Shown here: positions 35,609-43,509 of the stretch, one piece after another
Numbering within the stretch: the first letter of the stretch is position 1
Layout of the letters: each line of letters begins with the position of its first letter
Program-made: the position numbers and the translations under genes
The notes under the pieces: model-generated
The model's input: the letters and a program-made list of their open reading frames with translations, nothing else
The model's database searches: none
Told to the model about the DNA's origin: nothing
Assembly (NCBI GenBank): GCA_902573015.1
Contig: CACGIE010000008.1
Location: 1 to 45,866 of the forward strand
Reading direction: 5' to 3'
DNA: 45,866 bases
Source of the DNA: an uncultured Candidatus Poseidoniales archaeon
GTDB lineage: Archaea; Thermoplasmatota; Poseidoniia; Poseidoniales; Thalassarchaeaceae

Positions 35609-37461
35609 TCGTTTTCAATGATGCAAAACGGATATTCTGATTGCATAGGCGGTAAAAACAGTTGATTGCAGTCTCTAACAACAGAAGACAGGCTCAGTAT
35701 GCTTCCTACACCCATGCTTACTGAAACTGGCATCATTGAAATCGGGCTAGGAATGTAGTCTTCGCCTGTCTGAGAAATTATTAGCTGTATTCCATCCCCC
35801 TCTGGGACAATTACATCCATCCCGAAGAACTCCATTTTAGCAATCACTGTAGAGCCCGGCGAGAGTACCTCTCCTTCTTTACCTCCATCATGAAATCGCA
35901 AATCCATCACAGCATGACCGAGGTGCATGCCGTTACTTGATTGAACCATCTCAACGAATAGATGGCCGCTAGTGGAAAGTTGAGAAATTGTAGCTTCAAC
36001 ATGGAAGGTTGGCGTCCCTACTATCCTGGTTTCTTCCTCGAATTCTGGGCATTCTACTGTAAGACTCGAGGTTGTGGTGATAGTGTCACTACCTCCAATA
36101 ATCGAGCAGTAGTCCATGTCCATATCTATCCAGTGTATATCATCTGGAGGGTATGAAGGCTCAACACGCCAACCTCCCATATTGTCCTGGACCTCGGCTA
36201 TCAGTCTAGGTTCTGGGCCTTTGTCCATCAGGTAGAAGTTGAACCACTCAAGTAGGTCATCTGCCCAGTCCCATCTTAGTGTGTAGGGGAAAGCCTCTGC
36301 CCCCCTGCCAGAATTCAGATTCTCATGTCCCGATCTTCTATCGGGATAGTCGTGACCCCATTGTCCGTATAGCCCCTTAACTTCGAATCCTGCATCAATC
36401 ATGATATTATGCACAGGAAATGCCATGTGTGGGTCTACATTCCAATCTTGCAATCCATGAATGATGTAGACAGAGCCGTTATAGTTCTGAATTGCCCTAG
36501 TTAGGAAGTGTCTTTCCTCCCAGTAATCGCTTCCTATCCAAGCGAGGTTGTCCCCAGTGAGGTAGGCTCCAACGCCCGCGTAGTATCCCTCCATGTATCC
36601 TTCACACGCATTCTGTGCGTCCTCTAGATTGCCATCGAGACCGAAGCTTCCATACACCCCATTGTGCATTATCGCACCTCTTGCCTCCATGCTTCCGTTT
36701 CTCCACATTAAATCATGCATACCAATAAGACCTGACATTGGGACAATCGTCTTGAGATGAGGAGAACCCATCGCAGCAGCTTCCCATGGTGTTGAGCCGT
36801 CGTATGATTTCCCGATTGCTCCAACATTTCCATTGGAAAATGGTGCCTTGCCAAGGTACTCGATGGCTGCATGAATGCCCAACTGTTCATCGAGACCCAT
36901 GAGGTCCATGCAATGATTAGATTCCCCGGTTCCGAAAACGCTAACCTGTGCTACTCCGAAACCATGAGGTACAAAGTTCTCAATAAGGAACCTCCCTAGT
37001 CTGTCTGCAGGAGTTAATGCGTCTACATCGCCATCATCATAGTATGGGCCTATTTCGGTAATAATCGGTACCCTGCAATCTTCTGGGATCTCAGAAGAGT
37101 CCATATCACATCCTTCTATGATTGGGAGCCAGAGGCCTAGGTGGACTTCAGCCCCTCCTAATGCTCCAGCACCGCCGTCTGAAACAGTAATTTCAGGAAC
37201 TGGGACAAAAATCGATCTTACGGTATCGATAGGGTATGATCCATTAGATGATACTCTACTGAAGACATCATCGTCTCTGTAAATCAGATTCGAACGATCC
37301 TCCACTCTAGGAAGCCAGTGTTCTTCATCTACGTCCATAGATTCGGTAGAACCGTCTCCCATGCATCCTGAAAAAACTGGTGCCAGCAAGAGTAAGGCCG
37401 CTAGATAGGTTCGATGAACTACACACCGGTCCACTAATTGCACGATTGGGCGGGTCTGCAT
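35605..37461 (-). CDS. Lipoprotein CocE/NonD-type alpha/beta-hydrolase (S15 peptidase-like)
   Basis: An exported serine hydrolase of 618 residues. The N-terminus has a hydrophobic signal and lipobox-like site LLLLAPVFSGC (C33), suggesting anchoring outside the membrane. The catalytic domain shows IGKSYDGS with the nucleophile at S219, then GLQDWNVDP for the acid and GQWGHDYP for the His. A C-terminal jelly-roll (EEETRIVGTPTFHVEATI, GHAVMDLRF) is typical of X-Pro dipeptidyl-peptidase and CocE-like proteins. Substrates in the family include Pro-peptides and esters, so peptide scavenging is the likely use. Its stop overlaps the start of the winged-helix NTPase. Confidence 0.88.
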   Translation of the reverse strand: MQTRPIVQLVDRCVVHRTYLAALLLLAPVFSGCMGDGSTESMDVDEEHWLPRVEDRSNLIYRDDDVFSRVSSNGSYPIDTVRSIFVPVPEITVSDGGAGALGGAEVHLGLWLPIIEGCDMDSSEIPEDCRVPIITEIGPYYDDGDVDALTPADRLGRFLIENFVPHGFGVAQVSVFGTGESNHCMDLMGLDEQLGIHAAIEYLGKAPFSNGNVGAIGKSYDGSTPWEAAAMGSPHLKTIVPMSGLIGMHDLMWRNGSMEARGAIMHNGVYGSFGLDGNLEDAQNACEGYMEGYYAGVGAYLTGDNLAWIGSDYWEERHFLTRAIQNYNGSVYIIHGLQDWNVDPHMAFPVHNIMIDAGFEVKGLYGQWGHDYPDRRSGHENLNSGRGAEAFPYTLRWDWADDLLEWFNFYLMDKGPEPRLIAEVQDNMGGWRVEPSYPPDDIHWIDMDMDYCSIIGGSDTITTTSSLTVECPEFEEETRIVGTPTFHVEATISQLSTSGHLFVEMVQSSNGMHLGHAVMDLRFHDGGKEGEVLSPGSTVIAKMEFFGMDVIVPEGDGIQLIISQTGEDYIPSPISMMPVSVSMGVGSILSLSSVVRDCNQLFLPPMQSEYPFCIIEND

Positions 37462-37493
37462 GAATATTAGGGATTAATGCGGGGTGTTTCCGG

Positions 37494-37916
37494 CTATTCT
37501 TTCATCATCATCCTAAGTTCCTCTACTGAGCGTTGTTCGTCGAAGTAGACTACTTCTAGGGAGTCATAAAGCTCGGAGTCCCCCAGTTCCTCTACCAAAG
37601 GCAAAATCCTGCCATAAACTTCCGCTGCTGCCTTTTCTGTTTGGTACGCCTCTTCGAGTATTTCCTTGTAATTTGAAGTATGAACTATCGGAGATGGGTC
37701 TCTCTCAGTTATGGCAGTTCCATCCAGTTTTACGATAGCGGAGCGAACTGTGGCAGCGTGAATCACAGATTCGTTGACTTCATTACTGAAGTGAGCGGAT
37801 AGGTGGAGCCTGTGAATCCCTGACACGTATGCAGAATAGTGAGCATACATTGCTATTGCTCTTAGTTCCCAAGATAAAGCTTGATTTAGCGCTTCGACTA
37901 GTTGACTGTTCGACAT
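37494..37916 (-). CDS. Ferritin-like/bacterioferritin-type di-iron protein
   Basis: A 140-residue four-helix protein with di-iron ligands resembling bacterioferritin: E17 in SWELRAIAMYAHYS, E46 or E49 and H53 in FSNEVNESVIHA, E94 in YQTEKAAAEVYG, and E127 in YFDEQRSVEELR. Where bacterioferritin has a His at about 130 this protein has Ser, so ferroxidase activity is not certain. It may store iron or detoxify peroxide. It lies 32 bp upstream of the lipoprotein gene on the same strand and diverges from the M32 peptidase gene. Confidence 0.8.
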   Translation of the reverse strand: MSNSQLVEALNQALSWELRAIAMYAHYSAYVSGIHRLHLSAHFSNEVNESVIHAATVRSAIVKLDGTAITERDPSPIVHTSNYKEILEEAYQTEKAAAEVYGRILPLVEELGDSELYDSLEVVYFDEQRSVEELRMMMKE

Positions 37917-38019
37917 ATCTCTCTCGATACTCTACTTGTGGCGAGTGCTATCAATTCTCGCTTTTGACTAGAGTTTTTTCGGCCGCAACATATGTGTCTG
38001 TGTCCTGACTCGAGTAGAC

Positions 38020-39522
38020 GTGAGTGCATACGAAGAATTACTGACGAGGCTGAAAGATATCGACTTGATTAGACAGATAGGGAGCCTATTGAGTTGGGAT
38101 CAGGAGGTGCTGATGCCTCCAAAGGCGGCTCCTCTAAGGGCAGAGCAACTTGCTTGGATTTCGAAGACTGCCCATGAGAGGCTAACTGACACCAGAATAG
38201 GAGAAATATTGGATGAGATTGAGTCCAATGATGATATGGATGCGATTACATCGGCGAATATCAGGCTTGCGAAGGAGGCTTTTGACAGGGCAACGAAGTT
38301 GCCTACAGAGTTCGTTGAAGAGATGGCGAAGCATCGTTCCAAGGCTCTGATTTCTTGGACTGAGGCAAGGGAGAAGGACGATTTCTCAATTTTCCGTGAT
38401 GACCTCGAAATAGCGATTGGGCATGCAAGGATGAAGGCCGATTTCTTCGGATATGATGGTCTGAGATACGATGCCCTGCTCGATCTTTACGAAAGCGGTC
38501 TAACCGTGGAAAGACTCGACCCCCTGTTCTCGGGTCTTAGAGAAAATGTGGCACCCCTGATTAAGGAAGTAGTGGGAAGAGACGAAGGGCCAGATCTCTC
38601 ATGGGTTACAGAAAGCACATGGAGTCAGAAAGCACAGGAAGAGTTGAGTCAAAGTGTTTCTGAGGCAATAGGTTTCGACTTTGAGGCAGGAAGGAGGGAC
38701 CTGTCCACTCACCCCTTCTGTGGGGGGCCTAATCCCGACGATGTGAGGTGGACAACTCGCTATAGTGAAGAAGAGCCGTTCGGATCGCTGTTTGGTTCGA
38801 TGCATGAAACAGGTCACGGCACGTACGAACAGGGTAGACCTAGGGATTTGGACTTCCAACCAGCAGGAAAGGCAAACGGTCTTGGGATTCACGAGAGTCA
38901 AAGTCGCCTCTGGGAGAATCAGGTAGGAAGATCCAGGGAATTTTGTGAATGGTCCATCCCATTGTGGAGGAAGTTCTTCCCAGAAAATATGGATGGAGTC
39001 AGCGCAGAGCAACTGTGGCAGGCAGTTAATTTGGTGAAGCCTGGGTTAATCAGAGTAGATGCTGATGAAGCCACATACAATCTACACATCATGATCAGGT
39101 ATGAGATCGAAAAGCAACTTATTGCTGGTGAAATAGATGTAGATGATCTTCCTGATGCTTGGGACGAAATGTACCATGAATACTTGGGAATTAGATCTCC
39201 TAACCGTACATTGGGGGTGCTTCAGGATATTCACTGGTCAATGGGTGCAATCGGCTACTTCCCAACGTACACTCTCGGGAATCTGTACGCTGCTCAACTG
39301 CTCGAGTCAGCTAGAAAAGATCTCCCAGAACACGATGCTCAGATTAGGGAGGGAGACTTCTCCCCACTACTGAAATGGATGAGGGATAATGTCCACTCAA
39401 GGGGGAGCGTGCTAGAGCCAGCGGAACTAATCAAGGAAGCAACTGGACAGGACCCATCCCCTGATGCTTTCATTAGATATCTTAGTTCAAAGGTTGAGAG
39501 ACTTTACGGAGTTAGTGCTTAG
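38020..39522 (+). CDS. M32 family metallocarboxypeptidase (carboxypeptidase Taq)
   Basis: A zinc carboxypeptidase that removes C-terminal residues from peptides. The HExxH site is SMHETGHGTYEQG (H262, H266), followed by GIHESQSRLWENQVGRS, which supplies the third ligand; MNEYTD-like helices and IRVDADEATYNLHIMIRYEIE are also family phrases. At 500 residues it matches M32 enzymes such as Taq and Pfu carboxypeptidase. There is no signal, so it is cytoplasmic. The start is GTG 38020. It leads into the propeller gene after 16 bp. Confidence 0.95.
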   Translation: MSAYEELLTRLKDIDLIRQIGSLLSWDQEVLMPPKAAPLRAEQLAWISKTAHERLTDTRIGEILDEIESNDDMDAITSANIRLAKEAFDRATKLPTEFVEEMAKHRSKALISWTEAREKDDFSIFRDDLEIAIGHARMKADFFGYDGLRYDALLDLYESGLTVERLDPLFSGLRENVAPLIKEVVGRDEGPDLSWVTESTWSQKAQEELSQSVSEAIGFDFEAGRRDLSTHPFCGGPNPDDVRWTTRYSEEEPFGSLFGSMHETGHGTYEQGRPRDLDFQPAGKANGLGIHESQSRLWENQVGRSREFCEWSIPLWRKFFPENMDGVSAEQLWQAVNLVKPGLIRVDADEATYNLHIMIRYEIEKQLIAGEIDVDDLPDAWDEMYHEYLGIRSPNRTLGVLQDIHWSMGAIGYFPTYTLGNLYAAQLLESARKDLPEHDAQIREGDFSPLLKWMRDNVHSRGSVLEPAELIKEATGQDPSPDAFIRYLSSKVERLYGVSA

Positions 39523-39538
39523 AAGAGCAGGGGTGCAC

Positions 39539-40624
39539 ATGACAGTATCCAGTCTGACTGACTACTCCTCCTTAGTCAGAGAGATTGGAGGGGAGTGTGC
39601 CTTCGTCAGAGTTTCAGGAGAATTACTTGTATCGGGTTCCAAATCAGGAGAGGTTGCTTGCTGGGATTTGAACAGCGGTAAAGAGATGTGGAAATCCAGG
39701 TTCGAGGGTCCTTGTTCCAATGCGGATTCCAACAAAGATTTCCTATTCTTCACAGAGTCAGATAGAGTTCATGCAATTATGTTGTCCTCTGGAGATGAGG
39801 CTTGGTGCGTGGAACTGGAGGGTTCGAGCGATCTTGTTAGAGTTTCATCAGAATGCGTTTGGGTGACTTCGTCAGTTTACAACTTCGAGATTCAGGACTA
39901 TTCAGAGGGTTCGGTATGGAAAATTGACTATTCGGGAAAAGTTAGGTGGAGGGGGGACACGATAGGGAGAGCCTGGTCTCTTTCTGATTTTCAAGGACAA
40001 GCAATCATGGGACTTAGTAGGCCTAAGTGTGGATATGCCATTGCATCCGAAACAGGAGTTGAATATCTTGAGTTGGAAGAAAATAATCCGATAACTGCTG
40101 GATGTAAATTAGATGGAGGAGGGATAGTTTTCGGGCATAGCAATGGATCAGTGACTGAGATAAATGGAGGAGTCTCCTCTACGGTTAGCATAGGAGACTC
40201 CGCTATCCGCACAATGGATTGCGGAAGTAGTTGGGTTGCAGGGCTCGATTCTGGAGTCGTTTCAACGGGCGAATCCCTAGGATCTTGGAAGATAGAGTCT
40301 TTGGAATCCGTTGATGTAGTTTCATTCGGCCCTTCGTTAGACGATGTCGCAGGCATATGGTACTCGTCTTGGAACGGCAAAGGAGGAATTTTCCTAGTCG
40401 ACTCTTTAACTGGGAGTCTGCAACTCGAGCTATCTCACGGATCTAGAATAGTAGCCTGTTTCGCTACTGAGCATACGATTTGCTTTGGAGATATTAGCGG
40501 ATGCATACACGTAATCGAGAAGGAGGTTCTCCGACGTCGTTTCGGAAGGCTCCCAGAAAGAGATATCGAATCTGAAAGAGAATCGGAGCTTAGGAAGAAA
40601 ATACGTGCACTGCGAGGTTCCTAA
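39539..40624 (+). CDS. PQQ/WD40-like beta-propeller protein, cytoplasmic
   Basis: About 361 residues of repeated blade-like units, e.g. LLVSGSKSGEVACWDLNSGKEMWKSRF and later IVFGHSNGSVTEI, CFGDISGCIHVIE. The GKEMW phrase is typical of PQQ-like (PF13360) repeats. There is no signal peptide, unlike the large propeller at the left edge, so it is probably cytoplasmic. The C-terminus is a charged helix (PERDIESERESELRKKIRALR) that could mediate pairing. The track start at 39464 lies inside the M32 gene; ATG 39539 (MTVSSLTDYSS) follows AGGGGTG. Function unknown; a binding scaffold is the usual role. Confidence 0.8.
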   Translation: MTVSSLTDYSSLVREIGGECAFVRVSGELLVSGSKSGEVACWDLNSGKEMWKSRFEGPCSNADSNKDFLFFTESDRVHAIMLSSGDEAWCVELEGSSDLVRVSSECVWVTSSVYNFEIQDYSEGSVWKIDYSGKVRWRGDTIGRAWSLSDFQGQAIMGLSRPKCGYAIASETGVEYLELEENNPITAGCKLDGGGIVFGHSNGSVTEINGGVSSTVSIGDSAIRTMDCGSSWVAGLDSGVVSTGESLGSWKIESLESVDVVSFGPSLDDVAGIWYSSWNGKGGIFLVDSLTGSLQLELSHGSRIVACFATEHTICFGDISGCIHVIEKEVLRRRFGRLPERDIESERESELRKKIRALRGS

Positions 40625-40683
40625 TTTGCAGTGGAAAAACACTCCCAAATACCCCTATTTCCAGTGAACTGCTCCAATATAGA

Positions 40684-40697
40684 CGAAATGTTTATGA
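40684..40697 (+). promoter_or_regulatory. BRE/TATA-like element ahead of the RNA locus
   Basis: CGAAATGTTTATGA resembles an archaeal BRE (CGAAA) plus TATA (TTTAT). Transcription would start about 25 bp downstream, near 40717-40722, exactly where the paired, GC-rich RNA-like sequence begins (GCCGC). It lies past the stop of the propeller gene. Confidence 0.5.
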
Positions 40698-41192
40698 GCC
40701 ACCCATTACCCTGTGTTTTTTGCCGCTCCGGGGGAGTGGTGTGAGGGCGCTTCGGCGCGACTCGCGGGCCACAAAAACCGAGCCCCGAAACCGGGGCGGT
40801 AGAACCGAAATCCGAAAGGAAATCGGGGAAAGGCTGGAGCGTCTGTGGACGCAAAGGCCGCGGCGAATAAATCGGACGAACTGGAGGCAACGAAAGGGAG
40901 AGCGAGATAGGAGCTGAAGAGATACACATGCGTAGGGGGAAGAAAATGAACCTGGGTCATGTAGGTGGGGAACGAGGCAGAGATAACTGGACGCAAGGAA
41001 GGGGAAGGAAACCAAGGGAAACACCAGGCAACAAGGGCGGGGAGACCCGTGGAGAAGCCAGTATCGAGACGTGAAAGGAAAATCGGAGACGAAATACCAG
41101 AAGCGGATGCGGCGAATGAAAGGGAGATCTATCATTAGTCGGAAAATGACAAAGGAAGAGCATGAAGTTCCGGAGTCGTCTACCCGGGGGAA

Positions 41193-41212
41193 CCCGGGCC
41201 TTCGGGCCCGGG
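41193..41212 (+). repeat. Perfect 8-bp GC hairpin with UUCG loop
   Basis: CCCGGGCC-TTCG-GGCCCGGG is a perfect stem-loop with an extra-stable tetraloop, flanked by an outer CCGGG/CCCGG pairing (41184-41188 with 41218-41222). It belongs to the 3' part of the candidate RNA. Confidence 0.75.
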
Positions 41213-41235
41213 GTATACCCGGACCCTGCGGAGTT

Positions 41236-41275
41236 AACAGGGGGGGAAGCTCCCCCATGTGCTGAACCCCCTGTT
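41236..41275 (+). repeat. 9-bp inverted repeat near the fumarase 3' end, with competing pairings
   Basis: AACAGGGGG pairs with CCCCCTGTT across 22 nt. Within it GGGGG can instead pair with the inner CCCCC (GGGGGAAGCTCCCCC), and CAGGG can pair with the upstream CCCTG at 41224-41228. These structures exclude one another. It could act as a terminator-like end of the plus-strand RNA or of the minus-strand fumarase transcript, but there is no adjacent T-run. Confidence 0.6.
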
Positions 41276-41328
41276 GCTCCCACCTGAAATCGGCCCAGAA
41301 ATTTTCTGAAGATTAGTGGAACTATTTC

Positions 41329-42930
41329 TTATTCGCTTGGACCAGTCATATCACCAGGTCTGACCCATTCTTCGAACTCCTCCTCATTCACCAGATCCAG
41401 TTCGATAGCACTTTGCCTAAGAGTAAGTCCTTTCTCATGGGCATTCTTAGCAATCTTAGCTGCATTGTCGTATCCAATGTACGGATTCAGGGCTGTGACT
41501 AGCATCAATGAGTTCTCGAGGTGCTCGGTAATCTTTGCTTCGTTTGCTCTGAGTCCGAGTATGCAATTTTCAGAGAAAGATACACAGCTATCTGATAGGA
41601 GCCTTGTGCTATGCAGGAGATTATGGATCATCATCGGCTTGAAGACGTTCAGTTCGAAGTTTCCCTGGCTTCCACCGATGGAGATAGCAACATGATTCCC
41701 CATTACCTGGCAACAGACCATAGTCATGGCTTCAGACTGTGTTGGATTGACCTTGCCGGGCATTATACTAGAGCCAGGTTCGTTCGCGGGCAGGGAGAGT
41801 TCTCCAAAACCACACCGGGGTCCGGATCCAAGCCATCTCACATCATTGGCTATCTTCATCAACGAGGCTGAAAGTGTATTCAGAGCGCCCGAAGCCGCTA
41901 CTATGGCATCGTGAGCTGCTAATTGTGCAAACTTATTCTCTGCACTGATGAAGGGTAGACCTGTCTTTTGTGAAATCTTATCAGCGACTATTTCTGCGAA
42001 TTCGGGATGAGCATTGAGGCCGGTTCCAACTGCAGTCCCTCCCAGTGCTAGTTCGTACAAATCGTTCAGAGCCGTTTGAATCCTAATCAAGTCGGCATCC
42101 AACATCGACACGTAAGCACCAAACTCCTGTCCAAGTGTTAGTGGAACGGCATCCATGAGGTGGGTTCTACCAATCTTGACTATGTCAGAGAACTCTTCCT
42201 CCTTCTCCGTTAGAGAATGTCGAAGTTTCAGTACTGATGGAATTAGCCGATGTTGTATTTCCTCGGCTGCAGCGATGTGCATTGCAGTTGGAAACGTATC
42301 ATTACTAGACTGCGCGCGGTTTACATGATCATTAGGGTGTACCGGAGACTTACTGCCCAGCTTTCCTCCAGAGATCTCAATTGCCCTATTCGCAACAACC
42401 TCGTTTGCGTTCATGTTCGTCTGAGTCCCAGAGCCCGTCTGCCAAATCCTCAGAGGGAAGTGGGAGTCTAGATTCCCTGAAATCACCTCTTCGCATGTTT
42501 CCGAGATCAGTTTTCCAATGTCATCTTCCAATACTCCAAGTTTGACATTTGTCTCTGCTGCTGCCTGCTTTAGGATTCCAAATGCACGAATCACAGATCT
42601 GGGCATTCTATCTTCTCCTATATCGAAGTTGATCAGAGACCTTGCTGTCTGTGCCCCATAGTATCTATCAGCAGGAACTTCTATGTCTCCCATTGTATCA
42701 GTCTCAACTCTCACTTTGAGATTGGTCTTGTGAGGTTTCCGAGGCTCTATCTCTTCAGAGGTGAGCCTGTTGACAACGGCTCCAGAAAGGGAGTTTTCAA
42801 TCATCTTGGAAATAGTGGCAGATCTTCCTTCCCCTCTACCCTTACCAACCCTAGCGTCCAATCTTCTAGCAATATCCTCTGGAATACTGACTGAAATTAT
42901 TCTACGATCACCGACACGATGCTTCGCCAT
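41329..42930 (-). CDS. fumC: Class II fumarase with N-terminal ribbon-helix-helix DNA-binding domain
   Basis: Fumarase C reversibly hydrates fumarate to malate. Residues 73-533 form a complete enzyme of normal length (about 461): [77 protein letters not shown] and the signature [11 protein letters not shown] (386-396). The first ~50 residues do not belong to fumarase. [22 protein letters not shown], then [15 protein letters not shown], is a ribbon-helix-helix (CopG/MetJ-like) strand-helix-helix. The linker is about 22 polar residues. No stop separates them. A GTG at residue 73 (42714) could start a free fumarase but has no Shine-Dalgarno sequence. Tandem AT palindromes sit in its promoter. 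The fusion suggests an enzyme that represses its own gene, as PutA does; this is inferred. Confidence 0.93.
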   Translation of the reverse strand: MAKHRVGDRRIISVSIPEDIARRLDARVGKGRGEGRSATISKMIENSLSGAVVNRLTSEEIEPRKPHKTNLKVRVETDTMGDIEVPADRYYGAQTARSLINFDIGEDRMPRSVIRAFGILKQAAAETNVKLGVLEDDIGKLISETCEEVISGNLDSHFPLRIWQTGSGTQTNMNANEVVANRAIEISGGKLGSKSPVHPNDHVNRAQSSNDTFPTAMHIAAAEEIQHRLIPSVLKLRHSLTEKEEEFSDIVKIGRTHLMDAVPLTLGQEFGAYVSMLDADLIRIQTALNDLYELALGGTAVGTGLNAHPEFAEIVADKISQKTGLPFISAENKFAQLAAHDAIVAASGALNTLSASLMKIANDVRWLGSGPRCGFGELSLPANEPGSSIMPGKVNPTQSEAMTMVCCQVMGNHVAISIGGSQGNFELNVFKPMMIHNLLHSTRLLSDSCVSFSENCILGLRANEAKITEHLENSLMLVTALNPYIGYDNAAKIAKNAHEKGLTLRQSAIELDLVNEEEFEEWVRPGDMTGPSE

Positions 42931-42938
42931 GTTAATTG

Positions 42939-42958
42939 TATTAATAACTTATTAATAA
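42939..42958 (-). promoter_or_regulatory. Tandem TATTAATA palindromes in the fumC promoter (putative RHH operator)
   Basis: Two copies of the palindrome TATTAATA (42939-42946 and 42950-42957) stand exactly 11 bp apart, about one helical turn, which is the arrangement expected for cooperative binding of two RHH dimers. On the minus strand they lie 9-27 bp before the fumC ATG and just after a TATA-like string (taaatatattt, near 42960-42968), so binding would block initiation. The leader would be very short or absent. The palindromes are AT-only, so chance in an AT-rich promoter must be kept in mind. Confidence 0.5.
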
Positions 42959-42981
42959 ATATATTTACCACAGTCTAATCC

Positions 42982-43464
42982 TCATACTCTCTCTACACTG
43001 ATTATCTTCTGTGGGGACAACGGTCTATCTCCGGGACGAGTCTCCGTGGACTCGATCTTTCTTACGACTTCCATCCCCTTAGAAACTTCGCCGAATACAG
43101 CGTGGTTTCCATCGAGCCATGGAGTGGGTACCGTGGTAAGAAAGAATTGGGAACCCCCCGTATTTGGTCCTGCGTTCGCCATTGAGAATATGCCGGGCTT
43201 ATCGTGTTTCTTCGCCAATGCAGATGTCTCACAAGGTATTTTCCAGCCGGGACCTCCGGTACCGGCCCTCCCATTGTTTGCATCGCTGGAATGTGGGCAT
43301 CCTCCTTGGATCATGAAATCCTTGATTACTCTATGGAAGTGTAAACCATCATAGAAGCCATCGTCTACTAGTTTTAGGAAGTTGTTTGTTGTCTCTGGGC
43401 ATTCCTCGGTGTACAATTGAATGTCTATCTCTCCTGCACTCGTTGTCATCCTTACGTATGTCAT
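42982..43464 (-). CDS. Peptidyl-prolyl cis-trans isomerase (cyclophilin)
   Basis: Accelerates proline isomerisation during folding. The 160-residue protein is a full cyclophilin: catalytic FHRVIKDFMIQGG, GIFSMANAGPNTGGSQFF, and TPWLDGNHAVFGEVSKGMEVV. It has an additional DANNGRAGTGGPGWKIPCE loop as in many bacterial PpiB forms. No signal, so cytoplasmic. The track start at 43491 adds nine residues; ATG 43464 (MTYVRMTTSAGE) or 43449 fits better. It lies 51 bp before fumC and about 45 bp behind csaA on the same strand. Confidence 0.95.
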   Translation of the reverse strand: MTYVRMTTSAGEIDIQLYTEECPETTNNFLKLVDDGFYDGLHFHRVIKDFMIQGGCPHSSDANNGRAGTGGPGWKIPCETSALAKKHDKPGIFSMANAGPNTGGSQFFLTTVPTPWLDGNHAVFGEVSKGMEVVRKIESTETRPGDRPLSPQKIISVERV

Positions 43465-43509
43465 ATTGCATATGTAGGAAAACAGGTTCAATATGGTATT
43501 GTATTGCGG

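Larger units (their letters stand above)
40720..41295 (+). ncRNA. Candidate structured RNA locus (700-bp gap without a protein gene)
   Basis: The stretch 40625-41328 has no credible protein: the open minus-strand frames overlap each other and have no domain. Instead there are many stable hairpins, several closed by GNRA or UUCG loops. In the first 145 nt, GCCGC (40722-40726) pairs with GCGGC (40860-40864) around four stems: GTGG..CCAC (40736-40772) with a UUCG loop, GCCCCG..CGGGGC (40782-40797), CCGA-aa-TCC-GAAA-GGA-aa-TCGG (40805-40826) and GCGTC-TGTG-GACGC (40839-40852). The middle is purine-rich. The 3' part has CCCGGGCC-TTCG-GGCCCGGG (41193-41212) and AACAGGGGG/CCCCCTGTT (41236-41275). 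The local base composition is GC-richer than flanking genes. I did not find the usual conserved cores of RNase P RNA or SRP RNA. Plus strand is favoured by the upstream TATA element. The 3' end is a guess. Confidence 0.55.

Noticed and set aside
40720-41000. RNase P RNA
   Set aside because: I looked for the conserved GAGGAAAGUCC-like and 3' P4 cores on both strands and did not find them. Not excluded: a covariance-model search is decisive.
40692-41258. 188-residue minus-strand ORF (and overlapping 102, 108 and 96 residue frames) in the RNA locus
   Set aside because: Several frames are open at once because the minus strand is pyrimidine-rich; the translations are Pro/Ser/Phe-rich without domain features, and the hairpins explain the sequence better.
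41240-41290. Resemblance to the 5' Alu domain of an archaeal SRP RNA (CCCCCTGT ... GAAATCGG)
   Set aside because: The match is short, an S domain with the conserved loops is absent, and fumC coding sequence begins within about 40 bp, leaving no room.
42713-42930. A separate free-standing RHH gene followed by an independent fumarase gene
   Set aside because: There is no stop between them and no ribosome site before GTG 42714, so a single fused protein is the simpler reading; dual translation remains possible.
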